Of a DNA stretch of 5,316 bases, positions 1-5,316 are shown in pieces (within the stretch, counting starts at the first letter, position 1; each line of letters begins with the position of its first letter). The notes below the pieces were generated by a model. The model had not been told where the DNA came from. It saw only the letters and a list, made by a program, of their open reading frames with translations, and made no database searches. The translations under genes and the position numbers were made by a program. The DNA comes from Pseudomonadota bacterium (GTDB taxonomy: Bacteria > Desulfobacterota > Desulfobacteria > Desulfobacterales > C00003060). Location of the stretch: positions 1 to 5,316 of the forward strand of contig JADFWI010000009.1 in the NCBI GenBank assembly GCA_015222985.1, read 5' to 3'.

Positions 1-7
1 GAAAAGT

Positions 8-427
8 ATGATGAGACGACGTTGGCCAGCGCGAGCAATAAGAAAGTATGTGCTGTTGCAGTTACCAGGGCTGCTGGCGCTGATTTTTTTGCTAAAGTTA
101 ATCCAGAGGTGGTTTGCCATTCCAGAGTGGCTATTCTGGACCTCCGTTGCCATATGGGTAATGAAGGATGCGATTCTATTCCCATTTGTATGGCGGGCAT
201 ACGACTCGGGGGGCACGGAAGATGAAAAAATGCTTGGCGCTCGCGGCATAGCCAAGGAACGACTGGCCCCTTCGGGCTATGTATTTGTTCGTGGAGAACT
301 TTGGAAAGCAGTGCTAATGAAAGGAAGCCCGCCAATAGAAGAGGGAGAAGGCGTATTGGTTCACGCAAAAGAGGGGCTCACACTTGTCGTGCAACCCGAT
401 AAGAATTGGGCAAATAATGCTTCTTAA
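8..427 (+). CDS. Small NfeD-like membrane protein (two TM segments plus NfeD/OB-fold domain)
   Basis: Predicted 139-residue inner-membrane protein. An arginine/lysine-rich N-terminus (residues 3-13) is followed by a hydrophobic segment at about 14-36 and a second, tryptophan-rich one at about 39-64. A soluble domain at about 77-130 matches the NfeD C-terminal pattern: GARGIA, then LAPSGYVFVRGELW, an acidic turn EEGEGV and the closing GLTLVVQP. In the family this is a small beta-barrel (OB-like) domain. NfeD proteins often work with stomatin/prohibitin-type (slipin) membrane proteins, but no such partner is in view, so the role here is open. This is a short form lacking the ClpP-like protease domain of long NfeD proteins. 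Two adjacent ATG codons (8 and 11) could start it. The frame is open back to the window edge, so a longer N-terminus cannot be excluded, although the basic start followed by TM1 looks complete. It is separated from the downstream operon by 188 bp and is probably functionally unrelated to it. Confidence 0.8.
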   Translation: MMRRRWPARAIRKYVLLQLPGLLALIFLLKLIQRWFAIPEWLFWTSVAIWVMKDAILFPFVWRAYDSGGTEDEKMLGARGIAKERLAPSGYVFVRGELWKAVLMKGSPPIEEGEGVLVHAKEGLTLVVQPDKNWANNAS

Positions 428-455
428 TCAAAACACAGAAGTTATCCGTTTTTGA

Positions 456-523
456 CCATTATTCCATTGTTCTCTCCGAGCCGCAGGATCTCCGAGCCGG
501 AGGCCAACATTCCATTATTCCAT
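456..523. repeat. Nested short direct repeats in the 188-bp intergenic gap
   Basis: The 12-mer CCATTATTCCAT occurs exactly at 456-467 and again at 512-523. Between them the 11-mer TCTCCGAGCCG occurs exactly at 473-483 and 489-499, with a 16-bp period. The second inner copy also forms a small hairpin, CTCCG-AGC-CGGAG, at 490-502. The segment has no convincing coding potential and no T-run, so it is not a standard terminator. It may be a remnant of a dispersed intergenic repeat family or the result of local slippage duplication. Function is unknown. Confidence 0.6.
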
Positions 524-559
524 ATGGCTGGCATAAAAAAAGATGCAATTAAAAACCCT

Positions 560-588
560 TTATTTTCCCGCCCTAGGCGGGATACAAT
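560..588 (+). promoter_or_regulatory. Weak candidate sigma70-type promoter for the operon
   Basis: TACAAT at 583-588 differs from the consensus -10 box by one base and sits 27 bp before the thiolase ATG. This would give a very short leader that still contains the ribosome binding site. The matching -35 region, TTATTT at 560-565 with a 17-bp spacer, is poor (about 2 of 6 bases). The palindrome at 566-582 would exactly fill the spacer, the usual place for a repressor to block polymerase. This is a low-confidence reading based only on motif position; a promoter further upstream in the gap is possible. Confidence 0.25.
566..582. repeat. 17-bp palindrome ahead of the beta-oxidation operon (possible operator)
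   Basis: The arms TCCCGCC (566-572) and GGCGGGA (576-582) are perfect reverse complements around a 3-base centre, CTA. The element lies 33 bp before the thiolase start codon and 20 bp before its Shine-Dalgarno sequence. No T-run follows on either strand, so it does not read as an intrinsic terminator. Its size and symmetry fit a dimeric repressor operator, and its position next to a TACAAT box agrees with that. The regulator identity is unknown, and a dispersed GC-rich palindrome repeat is an alternative. Confidence 0.45.
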
Positions 589-601
589 TTCCGAGACGTT
601 T

Positions 602-610
602 AAGGAGGAG
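602..610 (+). promoter_or_regulatory. Strong ribosome binding site for the thiolase
   Basis: AAGGAGGAG contains the full AGGAGG core (603-608), 7 bases before the ATG at 616. It fixes the thiolase start and suggests efficient translation of the first gene of the operon. Confidence 0.85.
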
Positions 611-615
611 AAACG

Positions 616-1809
616 ATGGCAGAAAACTGTGTGATTGTGAGCGCTAAGAGGAGTCCTTTTGGCAAGTATCTGGGTTCCTTGTCAGAAATGGAGCCCCTTG
701 ACGTGGGTGTAAAAGTGGCCGAAGCAACCCTTTCGGCTCCAGGAAAGAGTCTCAAGGAGAATATTGATCAGGTCTTCGTGGGGAACTGTATCCCAAGCGC
801 CTTTGAGACCGGCTCTGTCACAGGAAGACAAATAGGCCTTAAACTGGGAATGGATGTGTTTACTACAACCGTGGATACGGCATGCTGTTCTCCTCTCACC
901 GCTCTCCGTATGGCCCTGTGGGGCATGCGCCTTGGAGAGCTTGATTCCGCGCTGGTCATTGGAGTGGAGGCCATGAGCCGAGTGCCCCATTCCAGTCGAC
1001 AATTGAGAACCGGCGTCAGGATCGGCGAAGTAAAGCTGCCTGATCCGATTTTCCCAATCAACTATCCAGGTTATAACTCAGTTGCAGTGGATGCTTCGGA
1101 CGGCGCTGAGAAGTACGACGTCTCAAAACGAATGCTCGACACCTTTGCCATGGGATCACACCTTAAATGGGCAGATGCCATGAAGGAGGGGAAATTTGAT
1201 GATGAAATTGTACCCATAAAGGTAAGAAAGGGGAGAAATGAATATCTGTTCTCACAGGACGAAATGCCGAGGCCGAACGGAAATATTGCCTTGATCCAGA
1301 TGCTCCCGACTGTATTTGGGGCAAAGAGCACCACTCCCGGCAATGCCCCCGGGCTGAATGACGGCGCATCAGCCATGGTTGTGATGACTGAGAAAAAGGC
1401 GAAATCTCTCGATCTCCCTATCCTGGGAACTATAGTTGATCAAGCAGGTGAAACCGATATGCCTTTTGGTATCTCGTGGATTCCTGCGAAGGCCATAAAA
1501 AAGGTGCTTGAAAGGAACAAAATCACCATTGATGAAATTGATCTCATTGAAATTAACGAGGCCTTTGCCGCCATGCCACTCGTAAGCACGAAAATTCTGG
1601 CAGGGGGAGATGAGCAGAAATGGTACGGGCTGATAAACAGAACCAACGTCAATGGCGGAGCTGTGGCCATAGGCCATCCGGTGGGCGCCTCCGGCCTCAG
1701 GATTACCATGACCATGATGTATGAACTTATACGACGCGGTGGAGGACAGGGCGTGGCCGCCATTTGCGGTGGATTAACCCAGGGCGAGGCTGTTATTGTC
1801 CGGGTCTAA
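616..1809 (+). CDS. Thiolase family acetyl-CoA acyltransferase (beta-oxidation thiolase)
   Basis: A 397-residue thiolase, normal length for bacterial enzymes. It should cleave 3-ketoacyl-CoA with CoA to give acetyl-CoA and a chain two carbons shorter, or run in reverse as an acetyl-CoA acetyltransferase. The N-terminus VIVSAKRSPFGK (residues 6-17) is the usual first thiolase strand and turn, supporting the ATG at 616 with its AGGAGG site. The nucleophile is read as Cys90 in VDTACCSP (86-93). The other active-site blocks are canonical: GNAPGLNDGASA in the middle, NEAFA at 314-318, GHPVGASG with His354, and the second catalytic cysteine Cys384 in CGG near the C-terminus. The nucleophile loop is unusual: Asp87 replaces the common Asn, a second Cys (91) follows the nucleophile, and Pro93 replaces Gly or Ser. 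It is first in a three-gene run, 46 bp ahead of the hydratase/dehydrogenase fusion, which suggests the two subunits form a FadA/FadB-like complex. Chain-length preference cannot be read, so no fadA/fadI/atoB symbol is assigned. Confidence 0.93.
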   Translation: MAENCVIVSAKRSPFGKYLGSLSEMEPLDVGVKVAEATLSAPGKSLKENIDQVFVGNCIPSAFETGSVTGRQIGLKLGMDVFTTTVDTACCSPLTALRMALWGMRLGELDSALVIGVEAMSRVPHSSRQLRTGVRIGEVKLPDPIFPINYPGYNSVAVDASDGAEKYDVSKRMLDTFAMGSHLKWADAMKEGKFDDEIVPIKVRKGRNEYLFSQDEMPRPNGNIALIQMLPTVFGAKSTTPGNAPGLNDGASAMVVMTEKKAKSLDLPILGTIVDQAGETDMPFGISWIPAKAIKKVLERNKITIDEIDLIEINEAFAAMPLVSTKILAGGDEQKWYGLINRTNVNGGAVAIGHPVGASGLRITMTMMYELIRRGGGQGVAAICGGLTQGEAVIVRV

Positions 1810-1841
1810 TCTGTAATAATGACAAATTCATTGATACCTAT

Positions 1842-1847
1842 GAGGAG
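1842..1847 (+). promoter_or_regulatory. Ribosome binding site for the hydratase/dehydrogenase fusion
   Basis: GAGGAG lies 8 bases before the ATG at 1856, in the 46-bp gap after the thiolase stop. The gap shows no terminator or promoter-like element, which fits co-transcription with the thiolase. Confidence 0.7.
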
Positions 1848-1855
1848 ATGATAAA

Positions 1856-3949
1856 ATGGGGGAACTTAGATATAGATTAGATCGAAAAAAGAACATAGCC
1901 GTTTTTGAGATTGATACTTCCGGGCCTGTCAACACCATTGGCGAGCAATTTATCGCAGACCTTGTGAAGGCCACTGAGAAGGCCAACAGTGATGGCGTAA
2001 AGGGGGTTGTGCTCGCGTCAGCAAAGGCAAAAAGCTTTTTGGACGGGGCCAATCTCATGGAGATCATGAAAGATCCCTCCCAGCTCAATCTTAAACATGT
2101 TGTTCTCAAACTACAGGAAACATTAGCAAATCTGGCAAAGAGCCCGTTTCCGGTTGTGGCAGTTCTGACGGGTCAGACGGCCCTGGGCGGCGGTTTTGAG
2201 ACGCTCTTGTGGACGTGTGATCATATTTTTTCAACCACCGGATCAAAAATGGGTCTCCCTGAGGTCAACGTAGGCCTGTTTCCAGCCGGCGGGGGCCCTG
2301 AAACCCTCAGGAAGATCGCGGGGCTCAAGACTGCTCTGGATGTGGTCATGGGTGGAAAAGTTCTGCCCGCGGAGTTTTACTCAAAGTCCGGCCTGGTGAC
2401 CATGGTCTCCAAAGATGAGATCCTTCAGGAGGCGGAAAAATGGATTGAAGGACATCAGGGTATTATCAACAGGAACTACGATCCTGATTGGAAAGAACCT
2501 GACCTGCTGAGTAATGATGAAAGGCAGAAGCTTATCAAAAAAGCTCGTGCCCGTTATTGTATATGCCCCGAAAAACCTTATCTAAAGGCTGCCATGGATG
2601 CCATTGAAGAGGGCCTTGACCTGCCCTTTGAGGAGGCCGTCAAAAACGAAGTGCGTCATTTCGCCCCTCTCATTACAGAGCCCAATGTAAAGAATAAGAT
2701 AGATCTCTTTTTTGCCATGACCGGCATTGCCCCCAAGATTGCCAAGGTCAACCCTAAGAAATCCCTTTCCACTGAAGAAATAGCCATCATCGGCGCGGGA
2801 TTAATGGGGCAGGGCGTGGCCCAGGTCTGCGCGGATAAAGGCATGAAGGTATTGCTTATTGATGTGGATAAAGCGACCGCAGAGGCAGCCATAGAAAAGA
2901 TAGGCGCGGGCCTGGAACCGTTAGTAAAAAAGGGCCGTTGGCTGCCGGACCGGAAAGAGCGGCTAATGAATAACCTCCGCGCCTCCGGGGACTACGAGAA
3001 ACTGAAAACCATTCCTCTGGTAATTGAAGCCGTATTCGAGGACCTGGATTTAAAGCAAAAGATACTTAAGGAGGTGCAGGATGTAAATCCGGATATTATT
3101 TTCGCCTCGAACACCTCCACCATACCGATGGAGGATATCTCAGCAAAATCGAATCGGCCGGAACAGGTGGTTGGGATGCACTATTTTTCTCCAGTGCCCT
3201 TGATGCCTCTTTTAGAGGTGATTCAAGGCCCTAAAACATCTGAGGCAGCCCTGGCTACCGCAGTGACCTCTGGTCGGCGTCAGGGAAAGACATGCATTGT
3301 TGTGGGGGACGGGCCTGCATTTTATACCAGCCGCACCTTTGGCGTGTTCGTAATGACAGGATTTTACCTTGCCGAGATGGGGCTTGATCCCTGGGAAATA
3401 GACCGCCTGGCCCTCGAGGCCGGCTTTCCACAGGGTCCATTGCATGTTTACGGCACTGCCGGAGGAAATGTGGTTTATCATGCCGGATGTTTTATGAGCA
3501 GTCGAAAGCCTGATCTGCTCACAATCCCGGAGAGCGTGGGCAAGATGTATGAGGCGGGCTATGTGGGGGCCGGGAAACCCTGCTTTTACAAAAACGGCAT
3601 GGAGCCCGACAAGTCGGCTCTGGAGTTTATTGTTCGCAACAGTTCTCTTCCCACACCTGACCGGGATGAGGCCAAGGAGATGCTCTTGCTTTCCATGGTA
3701 AACCAGGCCTTCCTCTGTCTGGATGAGGGTGTCTTGAGAGACTATTTCAGCATGGACATCGGCGCCATATTAGGCATCGGTTTCCCCGATTGCTGGCACG
3801 GCCCTGCCCGTTATGTGAGCCAGAAAGGCGTGAAAGCCACATTGGGGCGGATCCAGGCAATTTATGAGAAATATAACCTGGCTTTTTTTAAGCCTGCCAG
3901 GGAATTTGAAAAATTGATTGCTTGCGGTGTTGACAGGGGACTCCTTTAA
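1856..3949 (+). CDS. Fused enoyl-CoA hydratase / 3-hydroxyacyl-CoA dehydrogenase (FadB/FadJ/HADHA-type alpha subunit)
   Basis: A 697-residue bifunctional enzyme for beta-oxidation steps two and three, close to the ~715-730 residues of E. coli FadJ/FadB. Residues ~1-190 form a crotonase domain: an oxyanion-loop region GANL (64-67), GGGFE with Glu115, and GLPE with Glu136. The two glutamates correspond to FadB Glu119/Glu139, with one extra residue between them. A linker runs to ~305. The NAD domain has GAGLMG (Gly313, Gly315, Gly318), Asp336 ending the second strand, ASNTSTI at 417-423, and the catalytic pair His442 (GMHYFSP) and Glu454, spaced 12 apart as in FadB. Two C-terminal 3HCDH-type domains follow; DIGAILGIGFP and HGPARYV near the end resemble HADHA and FadJ. 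In the first C-terminal domain, GPAFYTSR (486-493) resembles HADHA GPGFYTTR, but the usual LxDxxGxD reads VYGTAGGN (531-538), losing both aspartates. The later SGKGFY block is altered to AGKPCFY (572-578). The catalytic residues are intact, so an active enzyme is likely. The substrate is unknown, and fadJ orthology is not claimed. Confidence 0.93.
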   Translation: MGELRYRLDRKKNIAVFEIDTSGPVNTIGEQFIADLVKATEKANSDGVKGVVLASAKAKSFLDGANLMEIMKDPSQLNLKHVVLKLQETLANLAKSPFPVVAVLTGQTALGGGFETLLWTCDHIFSTTGSKMGLPEVNVGLFPAGGGPETLRKIAGLKTALDVVMGGKVLPAEFYSKSGLVTMVSKDEILQEAEKWIEGHQGIINRNYDPDWKEPDLLSNDERQKLIKKARARYCICPEKPYLKAAMDAIEEGLDLPFEEAVKNEVRHFAPLITEPNVKNKIDLFFAMTGIAPKIAKVNPKKSLSTEEIAIIGAGLMGQGVAQVCADKGMKVLLIDVDKATAEAAIEKIGAGLEPLVKKGRWLPDRKERLMNNLRASGDYEKLKTIPLVIEAVFEDLDLKQKILKEVQDVNPDIIFASNTSTIPMEDISAKSNRPEQVVGMHYFSPVPLMPLLEVIQGPKTSEAALATAVTSGRRQGKTCIVVGDGPAFYTSRTFGVFVMTGFYLAEMGLDPWEIDRLALEAGFPQGPLHVYGTAGGNVVYHAGCFMSSRKPDLLTIPESVGKMYEAGYVGAGKPCFYKNGMEPDKSALEFIVRNSSLPTPDRDEAKEMLLLSMVNQAFLCLDEGVLRDYFSMDIGAILGIGFPDCWHGPARYVSQKGVKATLGRIQAIYEKYNLAFFKPAREFEKLIACGVDRGLL

Positions 3950-3969
3950 TAGACAAAGCTATCTTAAAT

Positions 3970-4005
3970 GCTCGGCCTTGATTTTTCTGGGGATCTCGGC
4001 CGAGC
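3970..4005. repeat. Intercistronic inverted repeat (8-bp perfect arms, 20-nt loop)
   Basis: GCTCGGCC at 3970-3977 pairs perfectly with GGCCGAGC at 3998-4005. A T-G wobble can extend the base at 3969/4006, and GAT/ATC (3980-3982 with 3993-3995) could add three inner pairs beyond a mismatch. It fills most of the 83-bp gap between the fusion gene and the acyl-CoA dehydrogenase, ending 12 bases before the latter's ribosome binding site. No T-run follows, so a simple intrinsic terminator is unlikely. An mRNA processing or stability element, or an operator for an internal promoter, are possible roles. Confidence 0.5.
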
Positions 4006-4017
4006 GGAATAATAGCC

Positions 4018-4024
4018 AGGAAGG
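4018..4024 (+). promoter_or_regulatory. Ribosome binding site that sets the acyl-CoA dehydrogenase start
   Basis: AGGAAGG ends 8 bases before the ATG at 4033. An in-frame GTG at 4024-4026 overlaps this purine-rich site and has no separate Shine-Dalgarno sequence at proper distance. The ATG at 4033 is therefore the better start, three codons shorter than the longest open frame. Confidence 0.7.
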
Positions 4025-4032
4025 TGAAAATT

Positions 4033-5178
4033 ATGATTGAGACATTGTACACAGAAGAACATGAAATTTTCCGGCAGGCCGTCAGGAAGTTTATGGAGAA
4101 AGAGATTACTCCAAACGTGGAGGAGTGGGAGAAGACCAGGGAAGTTCCCAGAGACATCTGGAATAAGTTTGGGGAACAAGGTTTCCTATGCCCATGGGCA
4201 GACGAAAAATATGGCGGCTCCGGTGTAGGATTCGAGTATTCCGCTATCCTCGCGGAGGAATTTGGCCGCACCAGGGCCAATGCCCCGATGATATCTCTTC
4301 ATAGCGATATTATTGTGCCCTATATTGCTTCTTTTGGCGATGAGGAACAGAAAGAGAGATGGCTTCCTGGATGCGTTTCAGGGGATATGGTTACGGCAAT
4401 CGCTATGACCGAACCAGGCACAGGCTCCGACCTGCAGGCCGTTGCAACCACGGCTGTCAAAGATGGCGGAGATTATATTATTAATGGACAAAAGACATTC
4501 ATATCTAATGGAATTTGCTCAGACCTGGTCATTGTTGTTTGCAAGACAGATACCAAGGCACAACCGGCCCATAAAGGTATAAGTCTTATTGTGGTGGAAA
4601 AGGATTCCCCCGGGTTCTCGAGAGGGAAGAAACTCAACAAGATGGGCGGCCATGCCCAGGATACAGCAGAACTCTATTTCGAAGACTGCTGTGTTCCACA
4701 ATCAAACCTTCTTGGCCAGGAGGGGACCGCCTTTAAATATTTGATGGAAAAGCTTCAGCAGGAGAGGATTGTGGCCACCCTCATGTCCCAGGTTGCAGCA
4801 GAGGTGATGCTGGCCGATACCATTGAGTATTGCAAGACGAGGAAGGCATTTGGAAAGTTTATCGGGAAGTTCCAGCACAATGCCTTCAAGCTTGCGGAGA
4901 TGGCCACAGAGGTGGAACTGGGAAGGGTATTCATGAACAATCTTCTTTACAACCATTGCAAGAAGAAAAACATCGTCAAAAGGGCATCCATGGCCAAATA
5001 CTGGATCTGCGAGATGGCCAACCGTGTGGCCTATCACTGCGTTCAATTGCACGGGGGATACGGCTATATGGAGGAGTATCCTGTGTGCCGCATGTATCGG
5101 GATGTTCGGGCCCATACTATTTATGCCGGCACCACGGAAATCATGAAATCTATCATTGCCAAAAGCTTGGGCTTTTAG
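4033..5178 (+). CDS. Acyl-CoA dehydrogenase, long-chain/isovaleryl-type active site
   Basis: A 381-residue FAD enzyme (numbered from ATG 4033) that oxidises acyl-CoA to trans-2-enoyl-CoA, passing electrons to ETF. Order of parts: N-terminal helical domain (YTEEHEIFRQAVRKF), the first family signature AMTEPGTGSD at 124-133, a beta-barrel middle, RKAFG at 270-274 (FAD contact), and the second signature QLHGGYGYMEEYP at 338-350. The usual short/medium-chain catalytic glutamate in IYEGT is alanine here: IYAGT, Ala365. The base appears to be Glu244 in LQQERIV, the position used by long-chain (LPQERL) and isovaleryl-CoA dehydrogenases. MAKYW, the VQLHGGYGYM block and the C-terminal EIMKSIIAK also resemble mammalian LCAD. 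Length and ends are complete. It follows the fusion gene by 83 bp and should supply its enoyl-CoA substrate. Long, branched or other acyl chains are all possible. The start was chosen from the ribosome binding site; a GTG three codons upstream is less likely. Confidence 0.93.
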   Translation: MIETLYTEEHEIFRQAVRKFMEKEITPNVEEWEKTREVPRDIWNKFGEQGFLCPWADEKYGGSGVGFEYSAILAEEFGRTRANAPMISLHSDIIVPYIASFGDEEQKERWLPGCVSGDMVTAIAMTEPGTGSDLQAVATTAVKDGGDYIINGQKTFISNGICSDLVIVVCKTDTKAQPAHKGISLIVVEKDSPGFSRGKKLNKMGGHAQDTAELYFEDCCVPQSNLLGQEGTAFKYLMEKLQQERIVATLMSQVAAEVMLADTIEYCKTRKAFGKFIGKFQHNAFKLAEMATEVELGRVFMNNLLYNHCKKKNIVKRASMAKYWICEMANRVAYHCVQLHGGYGYMEEYPVCRMYRDVRAHTIYAGTTEIMKSIIAKSLGF

Positions 5179-5181
5179 GAT

Positions 5182-5316
5182 ATGCGAAAAGGGTATGAGC
5201 ATTACCGAAATTATGAAAAGACCGTTCAAGAATTAACATTTTTCAATGATCGTTTATTTACTGAGATTTCTACAACAGAAGTCAGTAGAAAAATAAATGA
5301 TGAATATTTGAAAGTA
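5182..5316 (+). CDS. Unrecognised AT-rich reading frame, truncated by the window edge
   Basis: From ATG 5182 the frame stays open for 45 codons to the right edge. The start of the protein reads MRKGYEHYRNYEKTVQEL and is rich in charged and aromatic residues, with no signal peptide or membrane segment. I do not recognise a family. It begins 3 bases after the acyl-CoA dehydrogenase stop and is in the same frame. The only Shine-Dalgarno-like bases, AGGA at 5177-5180, are too close (1 base) for a good start, so translational coupling or a wrong start are possible. The other two + frames close quickly. GC is about 29% over 5179-5316, clearly lower than the operon, which hints at a different origin. 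It may be a real gene start or a chance open frame in AT-rich DNA. Confidence 0.4.
   Translation, partial: MRKGYEHYRNYEKTVQELTFFNDRLFTEISTTEVSRKINDEYLKV

Noticed and set aside
22..225. Alternate-frame ORF inside the NfeD-like gene
   Set aside because: It overlaps a frame with clear membrane and NfeD motifs and has no recognisable features of its own.
490..502. Hairpin CTCCG-AGC-CGGAG as a terminator of the NfeD-like gene
   Set aside because: It has only five pairs and no T-run after it on either strand; it comes from the repeated 11-mer.
566..582. Palindrome as an intrinsic terminator
   Set aside because: It is followed by GATACAATTT rather than a T-run on the + strand and by A-rich sequence on the other; it also sits right before the operon's ribosome binding site.
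452..634. 60-codon open frame with a TTG start across the gap and into the thiolase start
   Set aside because: It lies over the direct repeats and the palindrome, has no ribosome binding site, overlaps the well-supported thiolase start, and its translation just reflects the repeats.
4024..4032. GTG start for the acyl-CoA dehydrogenase
   Set aside because: The GTG overlaps the ribosome binding site that serves the ATG at 4033, and the extra residues match nothing in the family.
5176..5184. Possible TAG read-through (for example pyrrolysine) joining the dehydrogenase to the downstream frame
   Set aside because: The dehydrogenase ends where the family normally ends, and the base composition changes at that point. 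The shared frame is more simply chance.
4702..5229. 175-codon open frame on the minus strand
   Set aside because: It is antisense to the best-conserved part of the acyl-CoA dehydrogenase, and no family motif is visible. It is a codon-bias shadow, as are the other minus-strand frames over the three enzymes.
1..5316. tRNA, rRNA, CRISPR array, insertion sequence or riboswitch
   Set aside because: No regularly spaced repeats, transposase motifs, terminal inverted repeats or conserved RNA-gene sequence were seen; the gaps are too short and lack such structure.

Overview
The window looks like a chromosomal stretch of a Gram-negative, probably anaerobic, bacterium. Desulfobacterota-like is my best guess from protein style and intergenic texture. 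This is an impression, because no rRNA or other marker is present. All recognisable genes are on the + strand. The coding core is of moderate GC, and the last ~138 bases drop to about 29% GC (40 of 138 bases, counted by hand).

Layout: (1) Positions 8-427 encode a small membrane protein with two hydrophobic segments and an NfeD-type C-terminal domain. (2) Positions 428-615 are a non-coding gap with short direct repeats, a 17-bp near-perfect palindrome, a weak candidate promoter and a strong ribosome binding site. (3) Positions 616-5178 hold three co-directional genes: a thiolase (616-1809), a fused enoyl-CoA hydratase/3-hydroxyacyl-CoA dehydrogenase of the FadB/FadJ/HADHA type (1856-3949), and an acyl-CoA dehydrogenase (best start 4033, end 5178). 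The gaps are 46 and 83 bp; the second contains a long-looped inverted repeat with 8-bp perfect arms. (4) From 5182 to the right edge an AT-rich reading frame begins that I do not recognise; it is cut by the window.

The three central genes supply all four core reactions of beta-oxidation. The dehydrogenase makes the 2-enoyl-CoA, the fusion protein hydrates it and oxidises the 3-hydroxy intermediate with NAD+, and the thiolase cleaves off acetyl-CoA. The substrate chain is not readable from sequence. The acyl-CoA dehydrogenase has the catalytic-glutamate placement of the long-chain/isovaleryl-CoA dehydrogenase branch. No acyl-CoA ligase, ETF or regulator gene is in view.

I see no clearly new biological system. 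The points most worth a second look are the ketosynthase-like nucleophile loop in the thiolase, the eroded C-terminal motifs in the fusion protein, the palindrome ahead of the operon and the intercistronic stem-loop.
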